From the NCBI GenBank assembly GCA_029945375.1, contig CM057059.1, forward strand, positions 434,001 through 498,000: DNA of 64,000 nucleotides, in the 5' to 3' direction. This document shows positions 34,096 through 46,640 of the stretch, one piece after another; position 1 is the first letter of the stretch, and each line of letters starts with the position of its first letter. Source of the stretch: Agaricus subrufescens (Eukaryota; Basidiomycota; Agaricomycetes; Agaricales; Agaricaceae). The position numbers and the translations under genes were made by a program. The notes beneath the pieces are model-generated. The model was not told where the DNA came from and did not search any database. It saw only the letters and a list, made by a program, of their open reading frames with translations.

Positions 34096-35487
34096 TGGAT
34101 AGACAGCAACAGGTGGCAACGGAGAAGCGGATGGAAGATACGGAAAGAAGGAATAGAAGATATAGTACACTCCTATTGCATGCACCTGGGGAGGGGGCTT
34201 CGGAAAAAAGGGAAACGAATGACAAGAGACTGCGGATTTAAATACGGCGGCTGTTGGGCTTGGAATGATATGAGAAGCTGGGGAGCTGGACAGCCAAGCT
34301 ATAATTGGGCCACAAAAAAGACTAAAGTCTCCCAGGGTTGGTGAAAAATTAGCTTCACGTTAGTTCCATGGCTTCTCCGGTGTATCAGCATGGTTGGCCG
34401 TCGCAGTCATGACAAAAGGTGGTGGAGCCGTAGTAGCGGTGATAGATCGGCATGTGTCGCGTCCGCTTGTTCTGGCACAGACGCTGATGCAGGCGAGTAG
34501 GCCAAGAGAACGAGCGTGGGTTCACGTAAGTTCCGCCAAGCCTTGCCAAAACGAGAACAATATTGATGCGACGTGCAAAGCATCCACAATGCCCTGCGGC
34601 CAAACAACTGGAAGTCCCACCGCTTCTTCACAGTCAATACAGCTACTCGTGCTCGAAAACCAAAAAGGAGTGATAGAAATACTAAATGCCCCAATCGTGT
34701 TTTTGTATGTTTGCGCCCTCAGCTGGGAAATTCTCGATTGCTGCGTAATGTCGTTATCCTTTTTTTAGCTGAGCTGTTATCACGCAAGGGAGCTTTTAGA
34801 GGACCCTTCCCTCAAGTAAAACTGCTACACAGTCGACGTCAATTTTCTGTTAAAACACGAAACAGTGCTACATTCTTCTACAGGGGGGTCAAATGCCATC
34901 GGCGTTTCGATCAAGTACTACCCTTCGACAGTATATACTCCCTCAGAGTTCTCAAGATAACTAAACTTTCGACCCCAATCGGCTTTTCTTCGACATGTAG
35001 ATGCTTCAAAGTGGTAGGAAGATCCAGAAATCCTCTGAATATTTGCACATTTCCCAAATCCCGAGGGAATCAATTCCAATTCACTGTTTTCTCTGCCTTA
35101 CCCAGTGAAGTTCATATAGGACATGTGTTCTCCATGTCGTATATACTTTTCACAACAGGAATTCAAATATTCTCGGATCAGTATCGAACTATTATTAGCT
35201 CGAGTCTTATAACGGATCAAACACACCTCTCCCCATATGCAAACGTGTAGCCCTGTTCTGGATTGGCACGCGCCACATACGACATGCAAAGTTTTTAACA
35301 AGCCTTGATCCCTTCGGCGGGGGAGCTGATGATATGGAAAACCGAGGAAAGGATGGTGTAATGTTTGGTTCGCCACATTCAGAAATTTCAGGCTCGATAT
35401 ATACACCAGAACCAACATAATATTGGGACATATAACACCCGATGACACAAAAAAAAGTAATAAAGAAACGAACTATACAACCCCTTG
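34096..35487. other. 1.4-kb intergenic region, possible decayed sequence
   Basis: Between two minus-strand genes. A 225-codon plus-strand frame (34573-35250) lacks an ATG and family motifs. On the minus strand around 34900-35100 a short frame reads like a leucine-rich segment (FLDLPTTLKHLHVEEKP), which could be a remnant of an F-box/LRR-type gene, but no complete gene can be assembled. Low confidence. Confidence 0.3.
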
Positions 35488-37788
35488 TTACGCTTTGTAC
35501 AATGCGTCTAAAAATGCCGTGGCTAATTCTCCAATTACAGCGGGTCCAACGACATTCGATCTTCCAAGACCTGTGTAACAAAGATAAAGGGAAAAAAGTT
35601 ATTAAATGTAGTTCAGCCAGACAAAGTTCTTGGATACGTACCATATAACGCCACCATCGTACCCTTCCCAGACGGAGAAACCTTAGCTTCTCTAACTGCA
35701 TCCTTGAGGTCTGCTAGGAACTGATCCACTGCTTGGACAGTGAGTCGCTAAATAACAATGTCATCAGCGCTCAAAAGAAAACCCCGCTGAAATGGACGGT
35801 TCATCCTTACCGTGCAAGCAATATGAACAGCCTTAGGATCCATTAAAGCATTCAGATGCCAACCCCGTTTACCCATAATATCCCCAACTTCCATAATATC
35901 AACATCTGGATGACTAGAGCCAAATGCTATCACAGATGCTGGGGGTTCACCGACAATATAGAGCTCAGGTATTGAAGTTCGAATGCCTTCAGCGATTTGT
36001 CTCGCGCTAGTCACGATACTGCGACAAGATTCCAAGTAACCCCTACAATTCGCATCAGTATTCTTCATCGCTAAGGAGAAGGTAAGTTGGCATTCGCACT
36101 TTGTCCCCATGTGTTGCATCACGGCCCATGTTCCAGCTAATAATGCTCCAGGGCTACGGACATGAATCAGTCAACGGAAAAATGAGACAAACAACTCAAC
36201 CTACCGAGAACCCGAGATAGAAGGGCTAGCATAAACACCACCTACGGAAATGAGAGGCGGAACAAGATAAGTTATTGACAATGCAACACACCGCTCCATG
36301 TAGGATGAAGATAGTACTGATATTTGCGCAATTCAGCATCGCGATACATTATTACCGAGGTACCCTTGGGAGCGAAGCCATACTGATGTAAACCATTAGT
36401 CTCGCACCCAATTTTTGTGAGGGTAGTGCACACTCACCTTGTGAGTATCACAACTGATGCTCGTAACACCTTTCACTCTGAAATCGAAAGGGAGTAGCTT
36501 GTAATGACCCTTTTGTCCGTCAGCAAGCCCAGCGGGTTCCAAGAAGGGAACAATGAAGCTTCCGAGACAGCAATCGACATGAAGCCCGATGTTATACTTT
36601 GAGGCGAGCTGACCGAGAGCCGGAATATCGTCTTGATTACCATCTGGGAAGTTGATTGCCGATCCGACGATCTAATGACTATGTCAGAATGTTCCTTTGG
36701 TCGTTTGTTAGCTTTGCTACACACCATGATCGTGTTCGCGTTGCTATAATAGAGAGTTCGCTATCAGAAGGCAGTGGCAAAAGTTGTGCAAAGAAAACTC
36801 ACATGGCACGTCTAACGTGTTTGATGTCCACCCTTCTTGTATGACGGTCTACGGCAATTGTATGAACCTTGATGCCGAGATAGGAGGCGCCCTTGTCAAA
36901 GGCAGCATGCGCGGTGGCAGGAATGATCCTGTTGTCCAGCCGAATGTCAGTGGTTTAGGATTCGCGAACAGCAAGACTCGTACATTTCAGGTTCTGTAAT
37001 GCCTTTGACAGCACGGCCCCAGTCTCTATAGGTCTTGACGGCCATGATGATAGATTCAGTTCCTCCCGAAGTCATGGCACCAGCACCGTCAGGATGATTA
37101 TACATCCTAAGTGTCATAGCAACAATTTCCGCCTCCATCTTTCTAACTGCCGGGAATACATCTGGATGAAGTGGGTTGGAAACGCAATATTTCTCATATG
37201 CCGCCACGATGATCTTCTCTAAGTCTTCTCCACCATCTAATGGAAAAGTTTAGCTTCTTTTCAAGGTAAGATTTCCTCCGATTGAATTGACTCACGATAC
37301 ACAGCTCCAGATACTTTCCCCCCCTTCCAATCACTCGCATGCTCAAACTCTTTATCCATCTTGTTCATCTCCGCTAAAATCCATTCCAACGAACGACTTT
37401 CCTCAGGTAACGCCAAATGCCTCACAACATTCGGTCCCTTCGGTACTAATTTGTTCTCGATGTCTAGTTTCGCCTTTGACAGCTGCTCTTCAGCTTTTTT
37501 TTTGGCCGCGGGAAGCTTTAATGCGAGTTTTACAACTCTCTGAATTGGTGATTGTCAAATGAGTTTTGAATGCGGGTGACAAGAAAGTGTGAAGAAGCTA
37601 CATACCCTGGCTATTGATTCATAGATTTCCCTGAAACTCGTAACAACGCCTCTCGCAGCAAGATGACGTTTAGCTTTGAGACCGTAGATTGCCAGAACAT
37701 AATAGAACAAAATCGTCTTCAAAAAGTCAAGATTAAGCCGAGAGCCGAGAGAAGCAAGGTCGCCCCTTGCTACAATACTTGTGACCAT
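35488..37788 (-). CDS. DPL1: Sphingosine-1-phosphate lyase
   Basis: Minus-strand multi-exon gene. The N-terminus has an ER membrane segment ([18 protein letters not shown]). PLP-dependent group II decarboxylase-fold motifs follow: [85 protein letters not shown] and [15 protein letters not shown]. The PLP lysine lies in [16 protein letters not shown]. Then [19 protein letters not shown] and a C-terminal region ending [12 protein letters not shown]. The enzyme cleaves long-chain base phosphates to hexadecenal and phosphoethanolamine, the exit step from sphingolipid metabolism at the ER. An alternative longer start is possible: sequence at 37792-37986 could splice in phase (GTACTT donor, CTCTAG acceptor) and add a short N-terminal piece. 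Confidence 0.94.
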
Positions 37789-38507
37789 GATCTAGAGAAG
37801 CAGCAGTTCCGGCGCACGAGGGAAAGGACAGTACAACGACGGAAGAAACAGAGATGAACACTTAAGTACAAGTGTGATTTCAACACGCGCTCCGGGTGTG
37901 ATGCCGGATATCACATGCTTATAAGTCCTGTTCAGACCCTTGCTCACGTTCCATTTTTGCCTCTGTCCGTGCGCAGTACTGAGCAAATGAGAGCAATGTA
38001 GCCACTTAAATGACCAGACACGCAGCGCACGCTAAACGTCTAAAGGAAAGGTTGAAGGGCGCGCGAGGGGGGGCCCACACTGTGATACCGGTTTCCGGCA
38101 ACGTGCTAGGAGCAGCAATCCCGTAAATCGGCAGTTTAATTGTATCTCGACAGAGAACATCACTCGTACATTAATCGCTCAGTATGGCACCTACACAACA
38201 CAATCAACTGCGGTCGAATCTTCATTCCATGTTTTCTGTTTCAAATTCCAAACATCAAGGTTTAGGAGAAATCCGCTGGAAATGCGCATCTCGTCATCGC
38301 TCCAAGGCGAGGATAGAATTTTACCTACTTCGCCCTTCTCCGGCCTGCTTCTGATTGTTTAGCAAGTATATGCTTTCCCGGCAAATTCGGAGAGTCAACA
38401 CCTCAAACTTCCTTTCCGTCAAAGTGTCGCGGGTTCTATCTGTCTAGCAATCCATAACATAACAACACATCACAGCAAAAGATAATACATACACAACAAG
38501 AACTACA
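37789..38507. other. Intergenic: DPL1 promoter and muskelin 3' UTR
   Basis: About 720 bp. Apart from the possible 5' exon of DPL1 (37792-37986) and a G7 run near 38066, nothing recognisable. Confidence 0.45.
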
Positions 38508-41500
38508 TTAAACATTATCATCCTCTCTAGAATCATTCCTCGTCACAAAGTCTAACAAACTCCCAGAAGGCTCCTTATCCCACTCATTCACAAACTCCAG
38601 CAAACTCTCAAACACCTCTGTCCTCTGCGCATATCTCTCCGCAGACATAGCCTTCCCTTGACCCCCTTCCCGCTTCTCCGTCGGATCCTGAACAGCTCTC
38701 AACAAATCTGCACTCAATCTTGGATACGAAACCCGACTACTCAATTCAGTATCATCATCCGAAACTTCCACCATCTCACTTGACCATGTTCCATCACTTG
38801 GTGTACTTCCTCTCGACCCTGTTGACCAGTCGTCTTTGATACTTTCCGAACTTCTATCCGATAACGGGGATGGGTTATTCGAGGTGAAGGCAGATGTGGG
38901 AAGTAGAGAAGGTATAACAGGGAGAGGAGATGGTTTCGGAGCGAGGAGAAATGTTGTCAGAGACCGATAGTCTTCCGTTTCCTTTTGATCGTCATGGTTG
39001 ACAACTGGTGAGACTTGGCTTTTCAAAAACCTGAGCGCCTCGGAGGGTGTACTTTCCTCGCACATCTCACGGAATCTAGTATGATCATAAACTCTAAACT
39101 TATATCAACAAGATAGAATGCTTACTGTTGCCGCCGAATATGATATGTAGCTTTCCTAATGATCTCCTCAGACCCGGGTCTATCCAAGCCTCAAGCTCAT
39201 CATTTGACCACAAAAGACAAAACGATACCACTCACCTATACACCTCCATCTTCCAGAAATCACTCATCTTCTGAATACCATCACACGCATCTTCCACCAT
39301 CGAATCCTCATCCCTCGGACCAACGAGGTTCGCATTACCACCAAACAAATATACTCGTTTAGTCTTGGGGTGATATACCACATCGTGCGCATATCTTGGA
39401 CGCGGTTCCTCAACTTTCTTCGGGATCGAACGGGGTTTCGGTTTCGGTCGGTCAGCTTCGGGTTGAATATGCGTCCATGTTCCCGGCCTTGTATTATATC
39501 TATAGACCCAGTTGTAAAGGTCTCCCGGAAGGTATCCCGTCATACCGGATTCGTCTGTAACAAGACCACAAAATCTAAACCAAACACTCAGTCTCCACAA
39601 GTCATAGGAAAGTACAGGAAAAGGCTTACACGTAGACTTCTTTCAAATCCGGGTCAATCACCGCCCTTTGAGTAAAGCAAGCACTTGGGCCACCCTCTAG
39701 CGTAAAGTTCGAGAACAGCTCTGTGACAGTACTTGTGTTCAGATTGTACGTGTACATGTCCGAAAGATATTTCTCCCCCCTTTGACCCCCAAAGATATGC
39801 AAGATTCTTGTGTTGGGGTCCAAGACCATTGAATGACCGTAGCGCGGGGGTATAGCAGTAGGCGAGTTATCTGCAGACCTACTTTCGTCAGTACAACACC
39901 TTGCGGGGAACGTTGTGGACATACTGGAGCAACTTCCATCGGGACGACTTAAGATTATAGGCATATAATCCAGCATATTTATAAGTATCCCAATCACCAT
40001 CAAGTACTCGTCCACCGAAAACGTACAGAGCTTGAGCTTCACTGTCTACAACCATTTGGTGATCAAAGACAAGAGGAGGGCCCCCGCTGCTCTGCATAAC
40101 TTTTAGGGACGTCGGCGTATAAAGTAGAAAATTTGGCTCACCGCAACGTCGAAGGAGATGTACTTCCATACTCCCTTATCCTCCCCTCGTGTATGATACA
40201 GGTAGAAATCGGAGCAATAGGTATTTGAGGAAGAGGTTTCGCTCGTGGGTGGGGGAGGGTGAGAGGGAAGAGGTGGGAGCGAGGAGGATCTGTGGGAGCT
40301 TTGAGATCCTGCGGAAGTTGTGCTTGGGGGTCCCTGGCGAGGAAGGGGTGCTCTTGCAGCATCAGCGTCCGTTAATCGACCAAGAACATAGATAATGCCC
40401 GTCGTGCAGTCCAAAGCCATCTTATGACAGCTTCTAGCACTTGGTCCGTTTCTATTATGCGTAGAATCCATCAGCCTGTGCCATTTTTCACCTTTGATGC
40501 TGTACGCCCAAAAGTCGTCCAAACACTTCTCGCCGTCATAGCCCCCGTGCAGGTATATGAATTCATGGAGAGGGTCTATACACATGGCATGACCACTTCT
40601 AGGAGACGGTATTTCACCATCACCTGTCGGCGATACTAGCTTGTCCCATACAGCGTAAGGATGTGAAGATTGAAGATACGATGAAAAAAGGCCGGAGGAA
40701 GTAAGGGTTTGAAGGTGCTTCTCCGCCTCCTTAAAAGCACCTCGAAGAACCAGAGTTGCGTGTAATTGGGTAATGAGAGGGTGTTCGACGTTTGTGAAAG
40801 CTCGTGAGAGAATGTCCTGGTAGGGAGTAAGAAGGCGACGTTGTCTCAAGTGTTTAAGGACGTGACGAAGGACTGTGCTTTCCCGATGCTGAAATTTCAT
40901 ATAAGCGAGAGCCATGGTGTGGTGGCAGACGCCGCACCTCCTCATGTATGCGGTATATGTGATCGACATATTTCTTATCTGAGATTCCGTTCAATGCAAC
41001 GTGCCAAATCGATGTATGAAAATTTTGGCCATGAGCACTGCGCGACGAAAATATTGTTGCTCAATTAACGCCACACGAAAGTAATAGTGAAACGTACGAA
41101 AGTGGGACGACCTTGACATAGCGGGTTGGGAAGAATACTTGGGCGTTGTTGACATGGCGTATGGGGAACGTTTCTGTGGTCGTGTCATTCTTCAAGCCGC
41201 CATGGAGCACTTCGACAAGGTTTTCTTCCGTGATTCCAACGTATACCTTGAAGTCCTTCATATTACAGGGATGTGCTTGAACGACGAGTCAACGAAACGC
41301 ATTTGGGGCGGGGGTATGAAGAAGCGTACGCTTGGAGAACTGAAGATACTCTTCAGCTGGTCATGTCTTGTGACTGAGAGAATACTTGCCTTTCCAAAAG
41401 CTATTGTTTCTGGCAATTCCATGACGTTTAGACTCAACAGTAGATGTCACGAGAGCCCACATACTTAGAACCGACATTTGGTCGAGCTTGAGCAGAATCC

Positions 41501-41654
41501 ACTGCTTTGCATCGTTCCCTTGGTACGCGCCGCTCCATCTGCTGGCCTGGTCTGAAGGCTTGTCGAGGAGGATGTGTTCAGGCCCATAGTTCCCACTATG
41601 GGGAGTTGACAGTACGACGGTGTAGCTGAGCGGGATAAGCGGCAGAGAGGACAT
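38508..41654 (-). CDS. Muskelin-like kelch-repeat protein
   Basis: Many exons on the minus strand, roughly 800 aa. The N-terminal discoidin-like domain reads YTVVLSTPHSGNYGPEHILL, SDQASRWSGAYQGNDAKQWI, LKLDQMSVLTFGKA, HPCNMKDFKVYVGITEENLV and FFPTRYVKVVPLS. A LisH-CTLH type segment follows (TVLRHVLKHLRQRRLLTPYQ; FKEAEKHLQTL). Then kelch repeats: PSPRSGHAMCIDPLHEFIYL with HGGYDGEKCLDDFWAY, ARSCHKMALDCTTGIIYVLG, FDHQMVVDSEAQALYVFGGR, PPRYGHSMVLDPNTRILHIF and YAHDVVYHPKTKRVYLFGG. This order is that of muskelin. In animals and fungi muskelin belongs to the CTLH/GID ubiquitin ligase. The C-terminal ~180 residues are Ser/Pro-rich and disordered. Because Yippee proteins also associate with CTLH complexes in animals, the Yippee gene in this window is a possible partner. 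Confidence 0.88.
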
Positions 41655-42587
41655 GGTCGAGGAGGATGCCAGGTATGTCTGACAGGAAATACTTATGGCG
41701 AGCCGAGGCGGTGGTGGTGAATGTAACGAGTGTGGTATCACCAGGTCCGTTAAGCTGCCCTGGCCCCGGCATGGAACTTGCCGGACTCGCTGCCTTGGTC
41801 TATTAACTCCACCAACACCATCCACTGTTTCGCCGTCCAGCTCCCATCGGAAGCTGAGATGTCCCTGTCTTCATAGCCGTGCCACTTCTGCCAGAATAAA
41901 CCAACAACAGGGCCCAGTTCAATATTAACATCGTTCTTTTAATCCATCTTTTCGTGCTGATCGGCACCGGCCGCAGTTGACCAACTAGTTACACGCCGAC
42001 CACAAACAGCGATTCTCAATCAGACTCGTCTGAGGATACGACTTCTTTTTAATGTCGAGTCGTTCTTTTCTGCCTTTTCCGGCGCCAAACCTCGAGTGGG
42101 ACGATCGAGTCTGGAATCTCTCACCCCGACCACATGACATCTGAATACATCAGCTAGCCGAGTTACTGGGACGATAGTGAAGAAGCCTGCGAAGGACTCG
42201 CGTCATATCACTAAAAGAAAAAATAGACGGGTCAATCCTTGGTGTTTCGACTCCACATACATCCGCCCACGGAAGCCCTTCGTCAGGGAATAACACCGGA
42301 AAAATCTGCTCCTCACCAGCCTGCGTCAGATTTACTTGGTGGCAACTAGACTCAGTTTTTAGGAATGTTCTCTGCGGATGCATCAGCCATATGTTCCCCC
42401 GCTGCGCAGCCCAGCAAAAAAATGCTGGAGTGGATTTCACCGAGTTCACTAGAGTGGACTATCGTACTGGGGCAACCTCGGTTCATCCGTTGCTTCGAAA
42501 AAGCGTTTCTCTTGGAGGTCGTCAAGGTATAAAACGTGCAGAATATTTGTGAAAAATAATTGTTTTTGCGTCATCCTGCCTGTTATC
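41655..42587. promoter_or_regulatory. Divergent intergenic region between muskelin and subtilase 2
   Basis: About 930 bp with no gene I can support. A 14-bp palindrome, TCAGAC-TC-GTCTGA, occurs at 42020-42033. A TATA box (TATAAAA, 42528-42534) lies 54 bp upstream of the subtilase 2 start. Confidence 0.4.
42528..42534 (+). promoter_or_regulatory. TATA box of subtilase 2
   Basis: TATAAAA 54 bp before the ATG at 42588. Subtilase 1 lacks an equally clear TATA at this place, so the two may be expressed differently. Confidence 0.5.
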
Positions 42588-45500
42588 ATGAAGAGTCTCG
42601 TATCGCTGGTCATCTTGTTGAACGTGTGTTTTACCTTTGCTGCGGTCAAATCTATTTCCAGCGTCGAGCGCATATCCAACCTCCCAACCACCAGCAACAG
42701 ATTCATTGTTGAAGTTGACGATACTTCCCATATACCTCCATCGAAGCGCTCTACTACATCGGTATGCCTTCCTTCTGAATTTCTAGAACACTTGTACTCA
42801 TCGAAATTCAATCCAAAGCCACATGAACTTCTATTCGACCATCTCAAAGCTCGAGGTGTAAAGATCAATGTCACGAAACAATACAAGTCAGAAGGCCTTT
42901 TCGTCGGGGCTGCAATTACGTTGGAAAACCCTGAGGTAAATATCCATACGGTCATATAAGTTCCAGAAGCTACATAAAGCCGACCCAGGACGTTTCTGCA
43001 CTGAAGAACGCACCAGGAGTCAAAAATGTTCGTCCCATTCGGGAATTTAGCATTCCCAAGTATGTTCTTATCTCCATATAAATACTGTTTAACAAAAATA
43101 GTAACGGAGGCTTTTGCTAGACCTGTATCCAAACATGTCGTTAGTGGTCCGAGTGATCCTACTCTCTCACCTGACACCGAGCCGACACACATTGCTACGG
43201 TGAGAGCTCCACTTCCTCATGATGTCTATTTCCCCTCTTTTATTCTAAAGGTTTATCTATATAGGGTGTTGACAAACTTCATGCCGAGGGTATTACTGGG
43301 CGAGGAATTAAAATTGGCGTGTAAGCAATTACTCGGTTTTTGTTTTGCTCCGGGAAAAGACGTCCTTACGTTTACGTTTTTAGTATTGATACTGGTATGA
43401 ATGATTCATGATGTTTTGGATAATTTGAACAGGAAATGAATGTTCTAGGTGTCGATTATACTCATCCATCCCTTGGCGGTGGGTTCGGACCCGGATACAA
43501 GATCGTTGGTGGATATGACTTTGTTGGGGATGATTATGATGGTTAATAGACCCCCTAATCCCATTAGACACAGGGCTCACGTATATTCCCCTGAGCAGGT
43601 ACGAATACGCCTGTTCCAGACAGTGATCCCATGGACAAATGCAGTGGACATGGCACACATGTTTCGGTGAGCCTTCCTCCAAAGATTTCCAGAATCTCAT
43701 TGTCGAGCCCCTGCAACTTTGAAACATAGGGTATCATTGGTGCCGATCCAGGGAATGAGTTTAATGTTAGTGGTGTTGCATATGAAGCTTCGCTTTCCAT
43801 GTACAAGGTCTTCGGATGTTCGGGAACTGTCGGAGACGATGGTATGTTTCTTTCTTTCCAAAATCGATCTCAGTCTCACTGTGATTAAGTTCTGGTTGAT
43901 GCACTTTTAATGGCTTTCTCTGATGGTCAAGATGTGATAACATTATCGATTGGTGGTACTGATGGCTGGACCGAATCAATATCAGCAGTCTTGACAAGTA
44001 GATTTGTTGACCAAGGAAAGGTTGTAACTGTTGCAGCTGGGAATGATGTGAGTTTTTTTTTCTATGTTCTTTAACATGGTCGTTGACTGGAGAATTAGGG
44101 GATTTGGGGATCGTGGTATACATCCAGTCCTGGAAATGGGATCGATGTCATCTCTGTTGCTAGTACCAATAAGTAAGACACCTCTCTAGGATTTTTTTGT
44201 TGGTATCATGAAATTGACGCATGTTGAAGTTATGCTATTCCCCTTCAAAACGCAACCGTCGGCGGGGTCAAACACGATCCAATAACTTACTTGAGTACAC
44301 TTCCACTCCCCGTTAACGGTACCCTCCCTATCTATGCGACTTCAAATTCAACTACCGTTGAAGATGACGCTTGTGACCCGCTTCCGGATACAACACCGGA
44401 TTTATCTGATAAAGTTGTTATTATCCGGAATGGAACGTGTACTGCTGTTCAAAAATTGACCAATGCGGCTGCGAAAGGGGCTCAAGTTGCTGTGATATAT
44501 TCGTATGTGTGATATATGGAAATATGTAGGTGAATCGTACTGAAACTCTTGTACAGTGAAAATTTCTCGTCTATGGACTTGGGAAGTTTTACTGCTACGA
44601 TTATTGACGAGGCTGATGGTGAATGGGTAAGTCCATTGTCTTCTTGCATGCTGCTCTATTTACGATCTATATCTTCTTTTTTTGTAGCTTGTTCAGCAAT
44701 TTGTTGCTGGCGCTCCTGTTACATTGACTTTTCCTCAACATGGGGGGTCTGCCGATTACCCGGACCCATTCGGTGGTCTCATCTCCATCTTTACCAGGTA
44801 CAAAAAAGAAATTCACATTTTGTGTGGAAATGATCTAACTCCCAATATAGTTATGGACCCAGCAACGACTTTTACTTCAAACCTGCCGTCGCCACGCCGG
44901 GGGGTAACATTCTTTCAACACTACCTAATGATACGTTTGGTGTTGCGTCTGGAACGTCTATGGCCACGCCATACGCTGCTGGTAGTGCTGCTCTCGTTCT
45001 TCAAGCGAGAGGTAGGAATGTTGGACTTGCAAAGGGTGTTCGTTCGTTGTTGGAATCTACTGGGCAGAAAGTTGCTTCTACTATGACTGACGGGGATCCT
45101 TTGCAAACGGTCACGCAGCAGGGGGCTGGATTGGTCAATGTTTATGATGCTGTTCATGCGGAGACTATTGTCACACCGACGGAGTTGATTGTGAATGATA
45201 CAGCTCATGCTGAACCGAGGTAAGTGTGACAATTATTTTTGTGCTTTTGGGTATTCGATTGAGGGGAGGCTTTTTTTTAAGGCAGAGTTTTACTGTGAAG
45301 AATACAGGAAATGCATCGAAGGAGTATGTCCTCAGCCACGTTCCAGCTGGTACGGCTTTGACTGTTCAAGCTGGATCTATCAATCCGGCAACCGGTCCCG
45401 TTCCTCTGTCAAACTCCTCTGCGACAGTTTCTATCAGTCCCTTGAAGTTTACTCTTGGGCCCGGTGATTCTCGGAATGTCACTGCTGAGATTACTGGACC

Positions 45501-46249
45501 TGCCGGTCTTGACAAGACGACGTTCCCGGTGTATTCTGGATTTATCGATATTGACGATGGGAGTCAGAGTTTTCATGTTGTTTATCTTGGCCTGGCGGGG
45601 TCGTTGATTGATAAACAGGTGGTTGATGATACTGATGATTTCTTTGGTGTTCAAATTCCTGCGATTCTTGATGGTGCGGGAGATGTGCAGGATGGTGCTA
45701 GGAATTATACGTTTGCGGATGGAGACAGCCCGACATTGATCTGGCGGTGAGGATTTTCATTTAAGATGATTGCCATAACGGTATTTAGCATGATGTTAAC
45801 TTATTTATAGACAGGTATTTGGATCTCCTCGGGTTGTTGTTGACCTGGTGGACCGGGATGTTCGAATCAATGGGACAATGGAGACTAGGGATGTCGACAA
45901 TGGAGCAAGGCCGTTTATAAGTTTCCCCACATCACCGACGCCGTCGGGAAGTTTTGCTCGGGTACAGACTATCGGGACTATATTGCAGTATGATTTTATT
46001 TCGCGGAACTCTAATGTAGGTGATTGTGAAGTAAAAGGGATTTTCTGCAGGCTGATTTAATATTTGAAGGACCCTGGTGTTAATGGATACTATTCATTCG
46101 CTTGGGAGCGTCCGACGTTCGCGAACGGGACGGTGGTGGAGAATGGGGGGTATCGACTGCTCTTGCGAGCACTGAGAGTGACGGGAGACGCAGCGAAGGA
46201 GGAGGACTACGAGGTTTACCTGAGTTCCGTTGTTGGGGTCAGAGTCTAA
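42588..46249 (+). CDS. Secreted subtilisin-like serine protease (S8, PA-domain), paralog 2
   Basis: The same architecture as the gene at 20184-23923, with matching intron positions: signal peptide MKSLVSLVILLNVCFTFA, an I9-like propeptide, Asp in VIDTGVDYTHPSLGG, His in SGHGTHVS, a PA domain (DACDPLPDTTPDLSDKVV; RNGTCTAVQKLTN), Ser in SGTSMATPYAAGSAAL, the oxyanion Asn in VAAGNDG, and a Fn3-like C-terminus ending VYLSSVVGVRV. The catalytic Asp again sits on an 11-nt microexon (43384-43394). After the signal peptide, a segment absent from paralog 1 stays open (LPSEFLEHLYSSKF); it may be read through or be an intron (GTATGC ... CAAAG), so the N-terminal propeptide junction is uncertain. No frame breaks found. 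Likely an extracellular digestive protease with the same role as paralog 1. Confidence 0.92.
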
Positions 46250-46640
46250 GCGGAGGGATTTGGACGAGTGTCGGCTTGTTATTGGCTGTGTACGTCTGAT
46301 CAAACCCTTAATAAATGGTACACGTATGCATGCTGGGGGTGGCAGCTGAGGACATGCGAGATCAGGATAGGGTCGCTGGGTGCGAGTGGCACGATAAAGC
46401 GGGACGGGAGCAGCAGCGAAGCGGCCAGAGGAGACGAGAGGCGGACTGGAGTGCGGCTTAGTCAGCGGGGGTGCAGCAGCGCTGGGGTGCTCTTTTGTCG
46501 CCTCTGCCCACCACGACTCTGCTCTGAAAAGACGCTCGCAGCCAGCCCACGCTCTCGACGGCCGAATCTCTGCCTGCCCTGCCCTGCCGGCCCACTGACG
46601 AGGAGGAGGAGCGAGCCTGCGCCGTTTTCTTGGATATGCC
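46250..46640. other. Intergenic: subtilase 2 3' end and CCR4 5' region
   Basis: About 390 bp, GC-rich toward CCR4. The most likely content is the CCR4 promoter and 5' UTR. No recognisable element. Confidence 0.45.

Noticed and set aside
34573..35250. A 225-codon plus-strand gene
   Set aside because: It begins without an ATG and shows no domain; treated as chance open frame.
41361..41500. A second GC-AG intron in muskelin (AAG|GCAAGT)
   Set aside because: A normal GT donor two codons later (GTATTC) joins in phase with the CA-CAT acceptor exon and keeps the muskelin pattern.
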